Shown here: piece after piece, positions 53,359-64,000 of the stretch | Layout: each line of letters starts with the position of its first letter | Position numbering within the stretch: the first letter of the stretch is position 1 | DNA from: Candidatus Leptovillus gracilis | GTDB lineage: Bacteria; Chloroflexota; Anaerolineae; Promineifilales; Promineifilaceae | Direction: 5' to 3' | Assembly: GCA_016716065.1 (NCBI GenBank) | Contig: JADJXA010000003.1 | Coordinates: 682,001-746,000, forward strand | Length of the DNA stretch: 64,000 nucleotides | Translations under genes and position numbers: made by a program | The notes under the pieces: model-generated | Database searches by the model: none | Seen by the model: the letters and a program-made list of their open reading frames with translations, nothing else | Told to the model about the DNA's origin: nothing

Positions 53359-53476
53359 CTTGGCAATGACCTACTCTCCCAGGGAGTCACCCCCCAAGTA
53401 CCATTGGCGCTGGCGAACTTAACTGCCGGGTTCGAGATGGGACCGGGTGTACCCTCGCCGCTCAAATCACCAAGAG
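53359..53476 (-). rRNA. 5S ribosomal RNA
   Basis: The minus strand reads TTGGTGATTTGAGCGGCGAG, then CCCATCTCGAACCCGGCAGT and AAGTTCGCCAGCGCCAATGG, the conserved 5S blocks. About 118 nt; ends are approximate. Confidence 0.95.
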
Positions 53477-53579
53477 ATCTTTCTAAAAAACAACAAATTA
53501 AAGAACATATCAAATGAATAAGGTAACAGGAACTATGTACAATACCAAAATTCCGAATTCTCCGTACCATGTGTAACGT

Positions 53580-56528
<2,949 letters not shown>

Positions 56529-56694
56529 TGATACGGAGAATTCGGCATTTTCATACGTACATAAATTACGCCATCACCTTATTCATTTGTAAATGTACTT
56601 GTCATCAGCTTAGTAAGCTGCTGATCAATGCCACCGTGAAGTAGCATTGATCAATCCCTTACTAAAACACAACACATATTTATAAAGGACAAAA

Positions 56695-56712
56695 AACCCG
56701 ACATATAGTCGG
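56695..56712 (-). terminator. Terminator-like hairpin in the 16S-23S spacer
   Basis: On the minus strand, CCCGAC-TATAT-GTCGGG is followed by TTTTTTG. It lies between tRNA-Ala and 23S, inside the transcribed operon. Antitermination of rRNA transcription would be needed to pass it. Confidence 0.65.
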
Positions 56713-56817
56713 GCCATCAAGAGCACAACTATACACCAACAAACCGTCAGATATTGAACAAGTTGAAAAAATCCATATCAGTTTGCAAAAAACCTTACCC
56801 GCAAACCCCTGGCCCAA

Positions 56818-56890
56818 TGGAGATGAGGAGGCTCGAACTCCTGACCTCCGCCGTGCAAAGGCGGCGCTCTCCCAACTGAGCTACATCCCC
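56818..56890 (-). tRNA. tRNA-Ala, anticodon TGC
   Basis: The minus strand has acceptor GGGGATG, D arm GCTCAGTTGGGAGAGC, anticodon stem CCGCC/GGCGG with loop TTTGCAC, and T arm TTCGAGC. Standard in bacterial 16S-23S spacers. CCA not encoded. Confidence 0.95.
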
Positions 56891-56904
56891 TTAAGGAACA
56901 AAGG

Positions 56905-56978
56905 TGGGCCTGGTTGGACTCGAACCAACGACCTCTCCCTTATCAGAGGAACGCTCTAACCGGCTGAGCTACAGGCCC
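56905..56978 (-). tRNA. tRNA-Ile, anticodon GAT
   Basis: The minus strand has acceptor GGGCCTG, D arm GCTCAGCCGGTTAGAGC, anticodon loop CTGATAA (anticodon GAT) and T arm GGTTCGAGTCC. It is the second spacer tRNA of the rRNA operon. Confidence 0.95.
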
Positions 56979-57153
56979 AAACGCGGGCGTCCACAAGTTA
57001 GCCCCTCTGGAGAGAAAGCTAATTGTCACACCTAAGAATTTGTTAAAACCTTGACAACTAAAAAGTGACAGAAACGATTTAACGCAGATTGACACCCTAA
57101 TGGGTGACTGACCTGGGAGTGAGCTTTGTTTCACAACAAAGCTTTTTCTCCTT

Positions 57154-58660
<1,507 letters not shown>

Positions 58661-58768
58661 AGAAAGTTTAAATCCGTCTAAAACGGACTACTATTAAAAG
58701 AATTTACTCAACCTGAACGTTACTGCGTTTCTGTCACTTTTCAATTGTCAAGGTACACAAGGTCAATG

Positions 58769-58796
58769 ATTATAGCAAACGCACGCCCTTTGTCAA
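58769..58796 (-). promoter_or_regulatory. rRNA promoter P2 (proximal)
   Basis: On the minus strand, TTGACA (58791-58796) and TATAAT (58769-58774) are separated by 16 bp. This lies about 110 bp before 16S and directly upstream of the processing stem. Confidence 0.8.
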
Positions 58797-58811
58797 GGGA
58801 TTTTTGCAGAC

Positions 58812-58834
58812 AAAAAAACGGCTAAGAGCCGTTT
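58812..58834 (-). terminator. Intrinsic terminator between the two rRNA promoters
   Basis: On the minus strand, AACGGCT-CTT-AGCCGTT is followed by a run of T. It is downstream of P1 and upstream of P2, so it can end P1 transcripts after about 110 nt. Confidence 0.8.
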
Positions 58835-58928
58835 CTAGCTACTGTAATTTCAGTTTGCCTGACCTTAATTTTTTTGTTTTGATGTTCCGATTATTTCGGC
58901 GACATCTCGTTGCCATCAACAGTTTGGG

Positions 58929-58957
58929 ATTATAGCAAGCACCCTAATTGGTGTCAA
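58929..58957 (-). promoter_or_regulatory. rRNA promoter P1 (distal)
   Basis: On the minus strand, TTGACA (58952-58957) and TATAAT (58929-58934) are 17 bp apart. The context CCCTTGACA...GCTATAAT is shared with P2, suggesting duplication. Confidence 0.8.
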
Positions 58958-59464
58958 GGGATTTTCGTGTGAATTTCTAAAACTGGTTTTAGCAAAGGTC
59001 ACTCACTCGACTAAACTACTCCAATAGCTTTCCGTTTTTTGTTGTAAATCACATGTAGCGGCTAGTTTTTTCTCAGGTATAGGCTACAGAAAATGCTGCG
59101 GAATGGATGCGAGGTCGGATTCTTGGGTTATCACCGATGGCTCTTTTTCATTTCAGTTGTGCACACGCAGGGATGGGGTCGCGGGCTCGTCTTAACTGCA
59201 GCGAACGGCTTTTCCCTGCGCCATCTCGACCTGATAGAGGCCAGCGCCGGTCAAAGAAGAGGGCGAGATGACGCGGAGGCCAGGTATTGGTGGCTAGCAA
59301 AGATGCCCCACCTGCCCTTCCCTACCGACCCAACTGATTTGGCACACACCCGTCACCAATTTCTGAATGGAGTGATTTACTTCAATTGGCGCCGCTTCAT
59401 ACAATGCGTCATATTGGCTACACGCAATTCAAAAGAGAAGGTAATTGATTAAGTTATGAGCTAC
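58958..59464. other. Gene-free stretch upstream of the rRNA promoters
   Basis: An open frame at 59093-59452 has no ribosome site or recognisable domain and lies between two regulatory regions; I do not call it. Nothing else could be supported. Confidence 0.5.
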
Positions 59465-60010
59465 TCATAAATAATTGGTTAAAATGATTTTCCGTACTTC
59501 TGCGAGGGTTGTGGTAGGAGGCAGATTTTGAGTTTCAATGAAGAGAGTCAATAAAATTAGAGCCAGACTAAATGTTTCGCTGCGATTAGCGCCAAATACA
59601 GCGTTCAGCGTGCCATGGGCGCGACCCAATTCGATTACCTCTTGCGGTGATACTCGTATAGATGTCCATTTGCGTTCTGCGGTTTCTACCGGGACAGCTA
59701 AGTCCCACAACAAGTAAAGGGACTCCAGGTCTGTAATCCCTTCGGGGATTTCTCTGTTTCTGTCGGATACGGCACGGTGCAGCGCTTCTAATCTGGCAGT
59801 AAGTGTAGCGATTGCCAGATCTGGTAAATCGGCGCGTGACAGGCCAGATGGGAGGAGAAGCGCCAGCCGCTTCATTTGTTGTTTTTCATCATCCGAGAGG
59901 GCGACGTAAACATTTTGTCGGCTGACAGCGTGCGGCGGCCGGCCGCGCTTTGGCTTGTCTTTTAGCAGCTCGGCGAGCGTGCTGGTTCGGTCTTTGCGTT
60001 GACTGCTCAT
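59465..60010 (-). CDS. Unknown protein, second gene of the ATPase operon
   Basis: The 181-residue protein has a basic N-terminus (KDKPKRGRPPHAVSRQNVYV) with an AT-hook-like RGRPP. Next comes ALSDDEKQQMKRLALLLPSG, a helix pair like those of ribbon-helix-helix or CopG-type proteins, then LESLYLLWDLAVPVETAERK and VIELGRAHGTLNAVFGANRS. No catalytic motif is visible. It starts 34 bp after the ATPase gene and probably acts with it. A DNA-binding accessory protein is a plausible guess, not more. Confidence 0.6.
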   Translation of the reverse strand: MSSQRKDRTSTLAELLKDKPKRGRPPHAVSRQNVYVALSDDEKQQMKRLALLLPSGLSRADLPDLAIATLTARLEALHRAVSDRNREIPEGITDLESLYLLWDLAVPVETAERKWTSIRVSPQEVIELGRAHGTLNAVFGANRSETFSLALILLTLFIETQNLPPTTTLAEVRKIILTNYL

Positions 60011-60044
60011 GGTTTTGGGACAGAAGACGTCATTCTAGCAGCAA

Positions 60045-60915
60045 TCAAGCGGCCTGGCGGTAGTTGTGATGGTTTTCAAGGAATTTCGCCACAAATTCCT
60101 CATTTATGATTACGCCCCCGGTGATTAACAGCTCCAGGCATAAGTGGAGACACAGCAAACAGATGCTCCGCGGATAGCCACGTGTCTCGCGCCAGATGGG
60201 CATGATGGCGTCTTCGGTGAAGAGCGCCGGTTGTTTGTTGTCGCGTCAGCAGCGGGCAAGCGATACTCTATAAGGAGCGTGTATCGTCGGGGGTAAGCGG
60301 GTCTAGTGAGGAACGTGTCGCAACACGATCATTGAAGTCTGGCACCTCGCGCAGGTTAATATCTAATTCTGGGCGGCCGAGCAGAACTAATTGATAGGCT
60401 TTGCCACCACGCGGGTCTCTAAAGTTTAGCAGGCGGCGTAATTCAACAAATTGTTCAGGGCCTAATTCGTGAGCCTCGTCAATGATGATAAGGGGCAGAA
60501 TACCATCGGCCGTTTTTTCTATAAGAAAGGCGCGAAATTCATTTAGCTGGTCTTCAGTGGCACGGCGGGTGCGTAAACCAAATTCAGCGGCGATGCGTCG
60601 CAATAATAGAAGACCGCTCTTTTTAGGCGTCTCGTCTATTTTTGCGGCAACAAAGTCGGGGCGGCGATGGTAACGGCTGTGAAACCAGGAGGCCAGGGTC
60701 GTCTTGCCGGTACCAATTTCGCCGACGATCACAGATGCCCCTTGCCCCGCTTCTACCATGTAGCTCACTTTAGAGAGGGCGCGTCTGGTTTCCGTGGACA
60801 GGTACATGAATCTTGGGTCGGCTTCGATGTTGAATGGTGGGACAACAACACCCAACCGATCCCACTCCGGCTTGTAGTGTTCTATTTCAAATCCAAATTG
60901 GGGGTTTGTACTCAT
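60045..60915 (-). pseudogene. ExeA/TniB-like AAA ATPase, frame-broken near its end
   Basis: The first frame (60915-60268) has Walker A SVIVGEIGTGKTTLASWF (about 60-77), Walker B LPLIIIDEAHELGPEQF (about 140) and sensor region QLVLLGRPELDINLREVPDF. After about 60270 two frame changes lead to PALFTEDAIMPIWRETRGYP, then RSICLLCLHLCLELL, the winged C-terminal part of the ExeA/TniB/TnsC type, ending at TGA 60045-60047. Such ATPases serve transposition, or secretion-linked assembly in ExeA. The promoter at 60922-60950 starts transcription right at the ATG, so the message is likely leaderless. Read errors may explain the breaks. Confidence 0.65.
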
Positions 60916-60921
60916 TGCAAT

Positions 60922-60950
60922 ATGTTATAAAAGTCTATTTTGCTTGTCAA
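60922..60950 (-). promoter_or_regulatory. Promoter of the ATPase operon, leaderless
   Basis: On the minus strand, TTGACA (60945-60950) and TAACAT (60922-60927) are 17 bp apart. The expected start falls on or within a base or two of the ATG at 60913-60915. Confidence 0.7.
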
Positions 60951-61007
60951 GTGGAGCATAGGAATTGATAACAGTGATATGTTGAGCGTATACAATGCCT
61001 CTTTGTT

Positions 61008-61028
61008 CAATCTATATGCTATAGATTG
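61008..61028. promoter_or_regulatory. 21-bp palindrome upstream of the ATPase promoter
   Basis: Perfect 9-bp arms CAATCTATA and TATAGATTG around TGC, about 60 bp upstream of the -35 box. It may be an operator for this operon or for the plus-strand promoter-like TTGACA-N17-TAGACT at 61030-61058. Confidence 0.5.
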
Positions 61029-61171
61029 ATTGACATAGTATATTATTTTTGTTAGACTGTCGGTCAGAATCATTTATATACGCCATTATTTCTCGTATTT
61101 TGAGCTATAAAGATAATGGTTTTTATAAACTTAATAGTATGCAGTTAACAGGGGTTCCGAACTCTGTTAAG

Positions 61172-61317
61172 AAAAAAGGCCAAGCGTATAAACGCCTGGC
61201 CTAGAGTGGTATAAGCAAGCTACCTACATTTGGCTGTTTGGTGCCGCCAACACCTTCAGCTTAGTCGCCCCTTTAGTGGGGAGGGGGATTTTGTATCCCC
61301 GGGTAGCTCACTAGCTA
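61172..61317 (-). ncRNA. Orphan structured small RNA, about 145 nt
   Basis: This is a full transcription unit with no reading frame. The promoter is at 61324-61352, and an intrinsic terminator (61178-61201, GGCCAGGCG/CGCTTGGCC, then six T) ends it. A 10-bp stem (GUGAGCUACC, 61302-61311, with GGUAGCUUGC, 61215-61224) closes a junction of three hairpins: GGGGAU/AUCCCC (61284-61300), CCCC/GGGG (61268-61281) and UUGGC/GCCAA (61230-61250). It is not tmRNA, 6S, SRP or RNase P RNA by its motifs. The gene upstream of the ATPase has its own promoter, so this is probably a stand-alone RNA rather than a leader. Confidence 0.65.
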
Positions 61318-61323
61318 GGTAAG

Positions 61324-61352
61324 AGCATAGCATAGGCAGACATAGCTGTCAA
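61324..61352 (-). promoter_or_regulatory. Promoter of the small RNA
   Basis: On the minus strand, a perfect TTGACA (61347-61352) and TATGCT (61324-61329) are 17 bp apart. The start is expected near 61316-61318. Confidence 0.75.
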
Positions 61353-61392
61353 TGACGTATTATGTAGCGTTGAGACAGGTTATGTTTATTTT

Positions 61393-62712
61393 ATGTTGCC
61401 TGTTTCTTGCCTGGCAACAGGGCAAGACGTGGTTAGCCAAACGGGTGGCGTCTCGTCGGCGCTGCTGGCTGCGCAGGAGCGGTTGGTAGAAGTTCGGCGA
61501 CAACAGCAGGCAATGCGAGAGGTATGCGGCTTAACAAACGCGGAGTATTCTGACGGCCGTTTCCCCTCCCCCACCTCTCCATCCTTACAAGCCATTCAGT
61601 CTGGGCTGGCACATCTGCCAACCCATCTGGGCTGGGGCAGCGCCAACTTAACGGCCGTTCTCCGCCCCAGCCAACAACCCATTGCCATTTGCAGCGCTTC
61701 TCCGGCACCCCTTTCCATTGTCCAACCAATCGAAAACCAACCCGAACGGCCGTCACCGACGGCCGTTATCACACTCTACCCCGACCTGGGTCTGGCGATG
61801 TTACGCGAGAACCAGACGGCGGCTGGCCGCATCTGGCTGCTGCTGCGCCAGCTAGACGAAGCAGGGCGTGGGTGGGTGGATGAGACCACTACCCGGCGGA
61901 TTCTGACGGAACGGCGGTCTGAGCAGCGCGTGTGTGGCTGGCGGCAAATGCGCAATTTGCTGCGCCAGGGGCAAGGGGTGTTCTGGCAGTGGCAAAACGG
62001 CCGTATCTGGCTGGCGTCGGTAGCCAAAGCGGCGGCGGCGCTGGGCTTGGCCCGCCTGGTTCAACGTCCCGTTGCCATCCCGTTGGCCGTGTTGACCGGT
62101 TCAATTAGCCTGGTTCGGGCGCATTTTTATGCCAGCTTCCACAGCAGCCGCAAGAACCAAACTGGCGACCACAAACCCATCGCCCGCGCCACGCTGCACG
62201 ATGTGAGCGCCACCACGCCCAAGACACAGCGCGTTTATGAAAGAAAAAGCCGGGTGAAAACGCAAACGCATTTTGCTGTTGGCCCGGCCTGTTCGCCAGA
62301 GCAGCGACAAGAGGTTGGTTGGCGCAAAGGCCCGGCTTCTTTTGAATTTGTGGACCACAACGGCCGTCAGGGAAAACCTGGCGCAACTTATGTGGCCTGG
62401 CAGCTGCCCAACAGTTATCACGGCCCGCATCAGACAGTGGCGCGGGGCCGGCAGAAGCGGATCAATCGTGAACTGACAGACCTGTTTACGCAAGGGATGA
62501 CGGGGAACGGTCAGCCGAGGATTGATCCACCCAACTGCCTGGCCCGGCGGTACTTTCGCAACGGCCGTCTTGCCGCAAAACACCTTCACCAATCCACAAC
62601 CACCGCCGACAGCTATTGGCCGGACCGTCAAGCAAACAGAGGCGCCGCCGGGCAAATCTGGCACGTACTGCCGGGCCATACGGCCCCAAGCCCGACCCAC
62701 CATGCTTTGTGA
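61393..62712 (+). CDS. Unknown protein with possible HTH segment, plasmid-like
   Basis: This protein of up to 439 residues has TAAGRIWLLLRQLDEAGRGW, then WVDETTTRRILTERRSEQRV (a possible winged helix), GQGVFWQWQNGRIWLASVAK and HKPIARATLHDVSATTPKTQ, then RVYERKS. The last block resembles the DNA-binding part of replication or partition proteins of Deinococcus/Chloroflexi plasmids. No enzymatic motif is visible. The start is uncertain: no good ribosome site precedes ATG 61393. It contains seven ACGGCCGT palindromes, the highest density in the window, so the gene is long resident. Next to the ATPase operon and the small RNA, divergent. Confidence 0.5.
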   Translation: MLPVSCLATGQDVVSQTGGVSSALLAAQERLVEVRRQQQAMREVCGLTNAEYSDGRFPSPTSPSLQAIQSGLAHLPTHLGWGSANLTAVLRPSQQPIAICSASPAPLSIVQPIENQPERPSPTAVITLYPDLGLAMLRENQTAAGRIWLLLRQLDEAGRGWVDETTTRRILTERRSEQRVCGWRQMRNLLRQGQGVFWQWQNGRIWLASVAKAAAALGLARLVQRPVAIPLAVLTGSISLVRAHFYASFHSSRKNQTGDHKPIARATLHDVSATTPKTQRVYERKSRVKTQTHFAVGPACSPEQRQEVGWRKGPASFEFVDHNGRQGKPGATYVAWQLPNSYHGPHQTVARGRQKRINRELTDLFTQGMTGNGQPRIDPPNCLARRYFRNGRLAAKHLHQSTTTADSYWPDRQANRGAAGQIWHVLPGHTAPSPTHHAL

Positions 62713-62768
62713 AAAAAGTCGGAAATTTTTTCCCCCCGTTCTAGGGATACTATGCTATTATTTTAGCC

Positions 62769-63671
62769 ATGAAGATTTACACACTCGACCTAAACTTTCA
62801 ACATGTTCCCCAAACCATTGCCGCCTACCTGGTTGTCGGCGATGGCGGCCCGGTGCTTGTCGAAACCGGCCCTGGTTCAACGTTAGCTGCGCTGAAAAGC
62901 GCGTTGGGCCAACATGGCTTTCAGCCAGCCGATGTGCGGCATGTGTTGGTGACACATATCCACCTGGACCATGCCGGGGCGGCCGGTTGGTGGGCGCAGC
63001 AGGGCGCCCAGGTGTACGTCCACCACTTTGGCGCGCCACACCTGATCAACCCTGACCGATTGTTACAGAGCGCCAGCCGCATTTATGGCGACAAGATGGA
63101 CGCGCTTTGGGGCGATTTTTTGCCATCGCCGGCCGAGCGGGTGACAACCGTCGCTGATGGTGATGTGATCGAGGTGGTTGGTCTGCGTTTTACAGCGATT
63201 GAGACGCCCGGCCATGCGCGCCACCATCACGTTTTCCGTCTGGGCGGTGTGGCCTTTACCGGTGACGCGGCGGGCATCCATTTGCCCGATATGCCGATGA
63301 TTGACGTGCCCGCGCCACCGCCAGAATTTGACCTGGAAGCCTGGGAAAACAGCATTGACCGCTTGCTGGCAGAAAACTTACAGACGTTGTACCCCACCCA
63401 CTTTGGCGCGGTGAACGACCCAATCCAACATTTGACGACGTTGAAAGGGCAGATACGGGAGACGGCCGTCTACATCAAAACCCAGCTCGACGCCGGTGTA
63501 GCGCGCGACAAACTAGTGGAAACGTACAATCAATGGAACCGAAACCGCGCCAAAAGTGCTGGCATGTCCGACGCAGCGATTCACCAATATGAAATCTCCA
63601 ACCCCTGGTATATGTCGGTAGACGGCATCAGCCGTTACTGGCGCAAACGCGAGAAAGGGGCTGCAAGTTAA
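62769..63671 (+). CDS. Metallo-beta-lactamase-fold hydrolase
   Basis: The 300-residue protein has the metal site VLVTHIHLDHAGAAGWWAQQ (HxHxDH at about 62), a histidine in IETPGHARHHHVFRLGGVAF, the bridging aspartate in FTGDAAGIHLPD and the last histidine in LYPTHFGAVNDP. The core is complete, so it should be an active two-metal hydrolase. Such stand-alone MBL enzymes act on thioesters, lactones or phosphodiesters; the substrate cannot be told. It overlaps the following convergent gene by four bases. Confidence 0.85.
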   Translation: MKIYTLDLNFQHVPQTIAAYLVVGDGGPVLVETGPGSTLAALKSALGQHGFQPADVRHVLVTHIHLDHAGAAGWWAQQGAQVYVHHFGAPHLINPDRLLQSASRIYGDKMDALWGDFLPSPAERVTTVADGDVIEVVGLRFTAIETPGHARHHHVFRLGGVAFTGDAAGIHLPDMPMIDVPAPPPEFDLEAWENSIDRLLAENLQTLYPTHFGAVNDPIQHLTTLKGQIRETAVYIKTQLDAGVARDKLVETYNQWNRNRAKSAGMSDAAIHQYEISNPWYMSVDGISRYWRKREKGAAS

Positions 63672-64000
63672 GCGCCAGCAATCTGGGGCAAAGAGAGGAT
63701 GACGCGGGTGTGCTGGTCGGGGGCGCTTTCTACAGCCAGCGTGCCGCCGACAACGGCCATCATGGTGCTGTGCAGGGCCAGACCCTGGCCGCTGCCTTTG
63801 TTGTTGTGGCTGGTCATTTCCAGGCCGACGCCGTTGTCTTCCAGGGTGAGCAGCAATCCATCTTGCCAGTCGGCGGTGAAGGTGAGGGTGAACGGCCGTT
63901 TCTGCCCATCTCCCCGGCCATAGCGCGCCGCATTACGCACGGCCTCCCGGGCCGCATAAAAAACCACCTCGGCCGTCAGGTTGGGGATTTGTGGCGATTT
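63668..64000 (-). CDS. Sensor histidine kinase, C-terminal ATPase part (runs off the window)
   Basis: The frame is open from the right edge to the stop at 63668. It shows the N-box region FYAAREAVRNAARYGRGDGQ, DNGVGLEMTSHNNKGSGQGL (G1 and G2 boxes run together) and GGTLAVESAPDQHTRVILSL. The E-A-V-x-N-A pattern is typical of LiaS/NarX-type (HisKA_3) kinases. The sensor and the phospho-histidine lie outside. It ends four bases inside the MBL gene. Confidence 0.82.
   Translation of the reverse strand, partial: KSPQIPNLTAEVVFYAAREAVRNAARYGRGDGQKRPFTLTFTADWQDGLLLTLEDNGVGLEMTSHNNKGSGQGLALHSTMMAVVGGTLAVESAPDQHTRVILSLPQIAGA

Noticed and set aside
59093..59452. 119-codon open frame upstream of the rRNA promoters
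   Set aside because: No ribosome site, no motif and no neighbour support; it may be a remnant but I cannot show it.
61172..61317. Small RNA as tmRNA, 6S, SRP or a known riboswitch
   Set aside because: There is no tRNA-like end, no tag frame, no GGAA-type SRP loop, no long 6S-style rod and no aptamer core that I recognise. I kept it as an orphan.

Overview
The window looks like bacterial chromosome, most likely from the Chloroflexota (Anaerolineae-like). This is inferred from gene content: a giant SARP-type regulator, multi-GAF kinases, a beta-helix surface protein ending in a YLPMV-type tail, and a serine/threonine kinase with a C-terminal sensor. I could not run a 16S search. A striking signature is the 8-base palindrome ACGGCCGT, which I counted by hand about 100 times where one or two would be expected. 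It lies inside genes in all frames, much like HIP1 of cyanobacteria, and is absent from the main block of mobile DNA.

Layout. 1-2454: start of a tyrosine recombinase, two dyad sites and a frame-broken archaeal-type ATPase with a strong promoter/operator. 2508-9240: a mobile-element graveyard with a 260-bp inverted-repeat element, a lone integron-type cassette (methyltransferase between two attC-like sites), recombinase remnants, three nested miniature elements, Tn3 and group II intron fragments and two broken insertion sequences. 9341-22182: metallophosphoesterase, two glycosyltransferases, a queuosine-precursor transporter under a preQ1-I riboswitch, a SARP/TPR regulator, a beta-helix protein, a PQQ-propeller lipoprotein and a tetraheme cytochrome. 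22260-26972: an ISKra4-like element, a Gfo/Idh/MocA oxidoreductase, two-subunit fumarase and tRNA-Arg. 27234-39663: an alpha/beta hydrolase, an IS1634-type element, lutABC (lactate oxidation), an operon of a DeoR-NosL-like regulator with FixH-like and FixG-like proteins, a two-component system, and a heme-binding ethylbenzene-dehydrogenase-like protein with a membrane partner.

39753-53252: an IS66-type insertion with a perfect 8-bp target duplication, a second two-component system, a Ser/Thr kinase, a coiled-coil protein, selB, a three-GAF histidine kinase and an MFS transporter. 53288-58957: a complete rRNA operon on the minus strand (16S, tRNA-Ile, tRNA-Ala, 23S, 5S) with two tandem promoters, an intrinsic terminator between those promoters and another in the 16S-23S spacer. 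59465-64000: a two-gene operon (unknown protein plus broken ExeA/TniB-like ATPase), an orphan structured RNA with its own promoter and terminator, an unknown plasmid-like protein, a metallo-beta-lactamase-fold hydrolase and the end of a histidine kinase.

Many frames are broken by single-base indels at short homopolymers, in mobile genes and also in a response regulator whose true stop overlaps its partner kinase start. Consensus errors from long reads are a serious possibility, so calls of 'pseudogene' here are provisional. The most interesting items for follow-up are the ACGGCCGT palindrome, the lone attC cassette, the nested miniature elements, the orphan RNA beside the ATPase operon, and the DeoR-NosL-like fusion.
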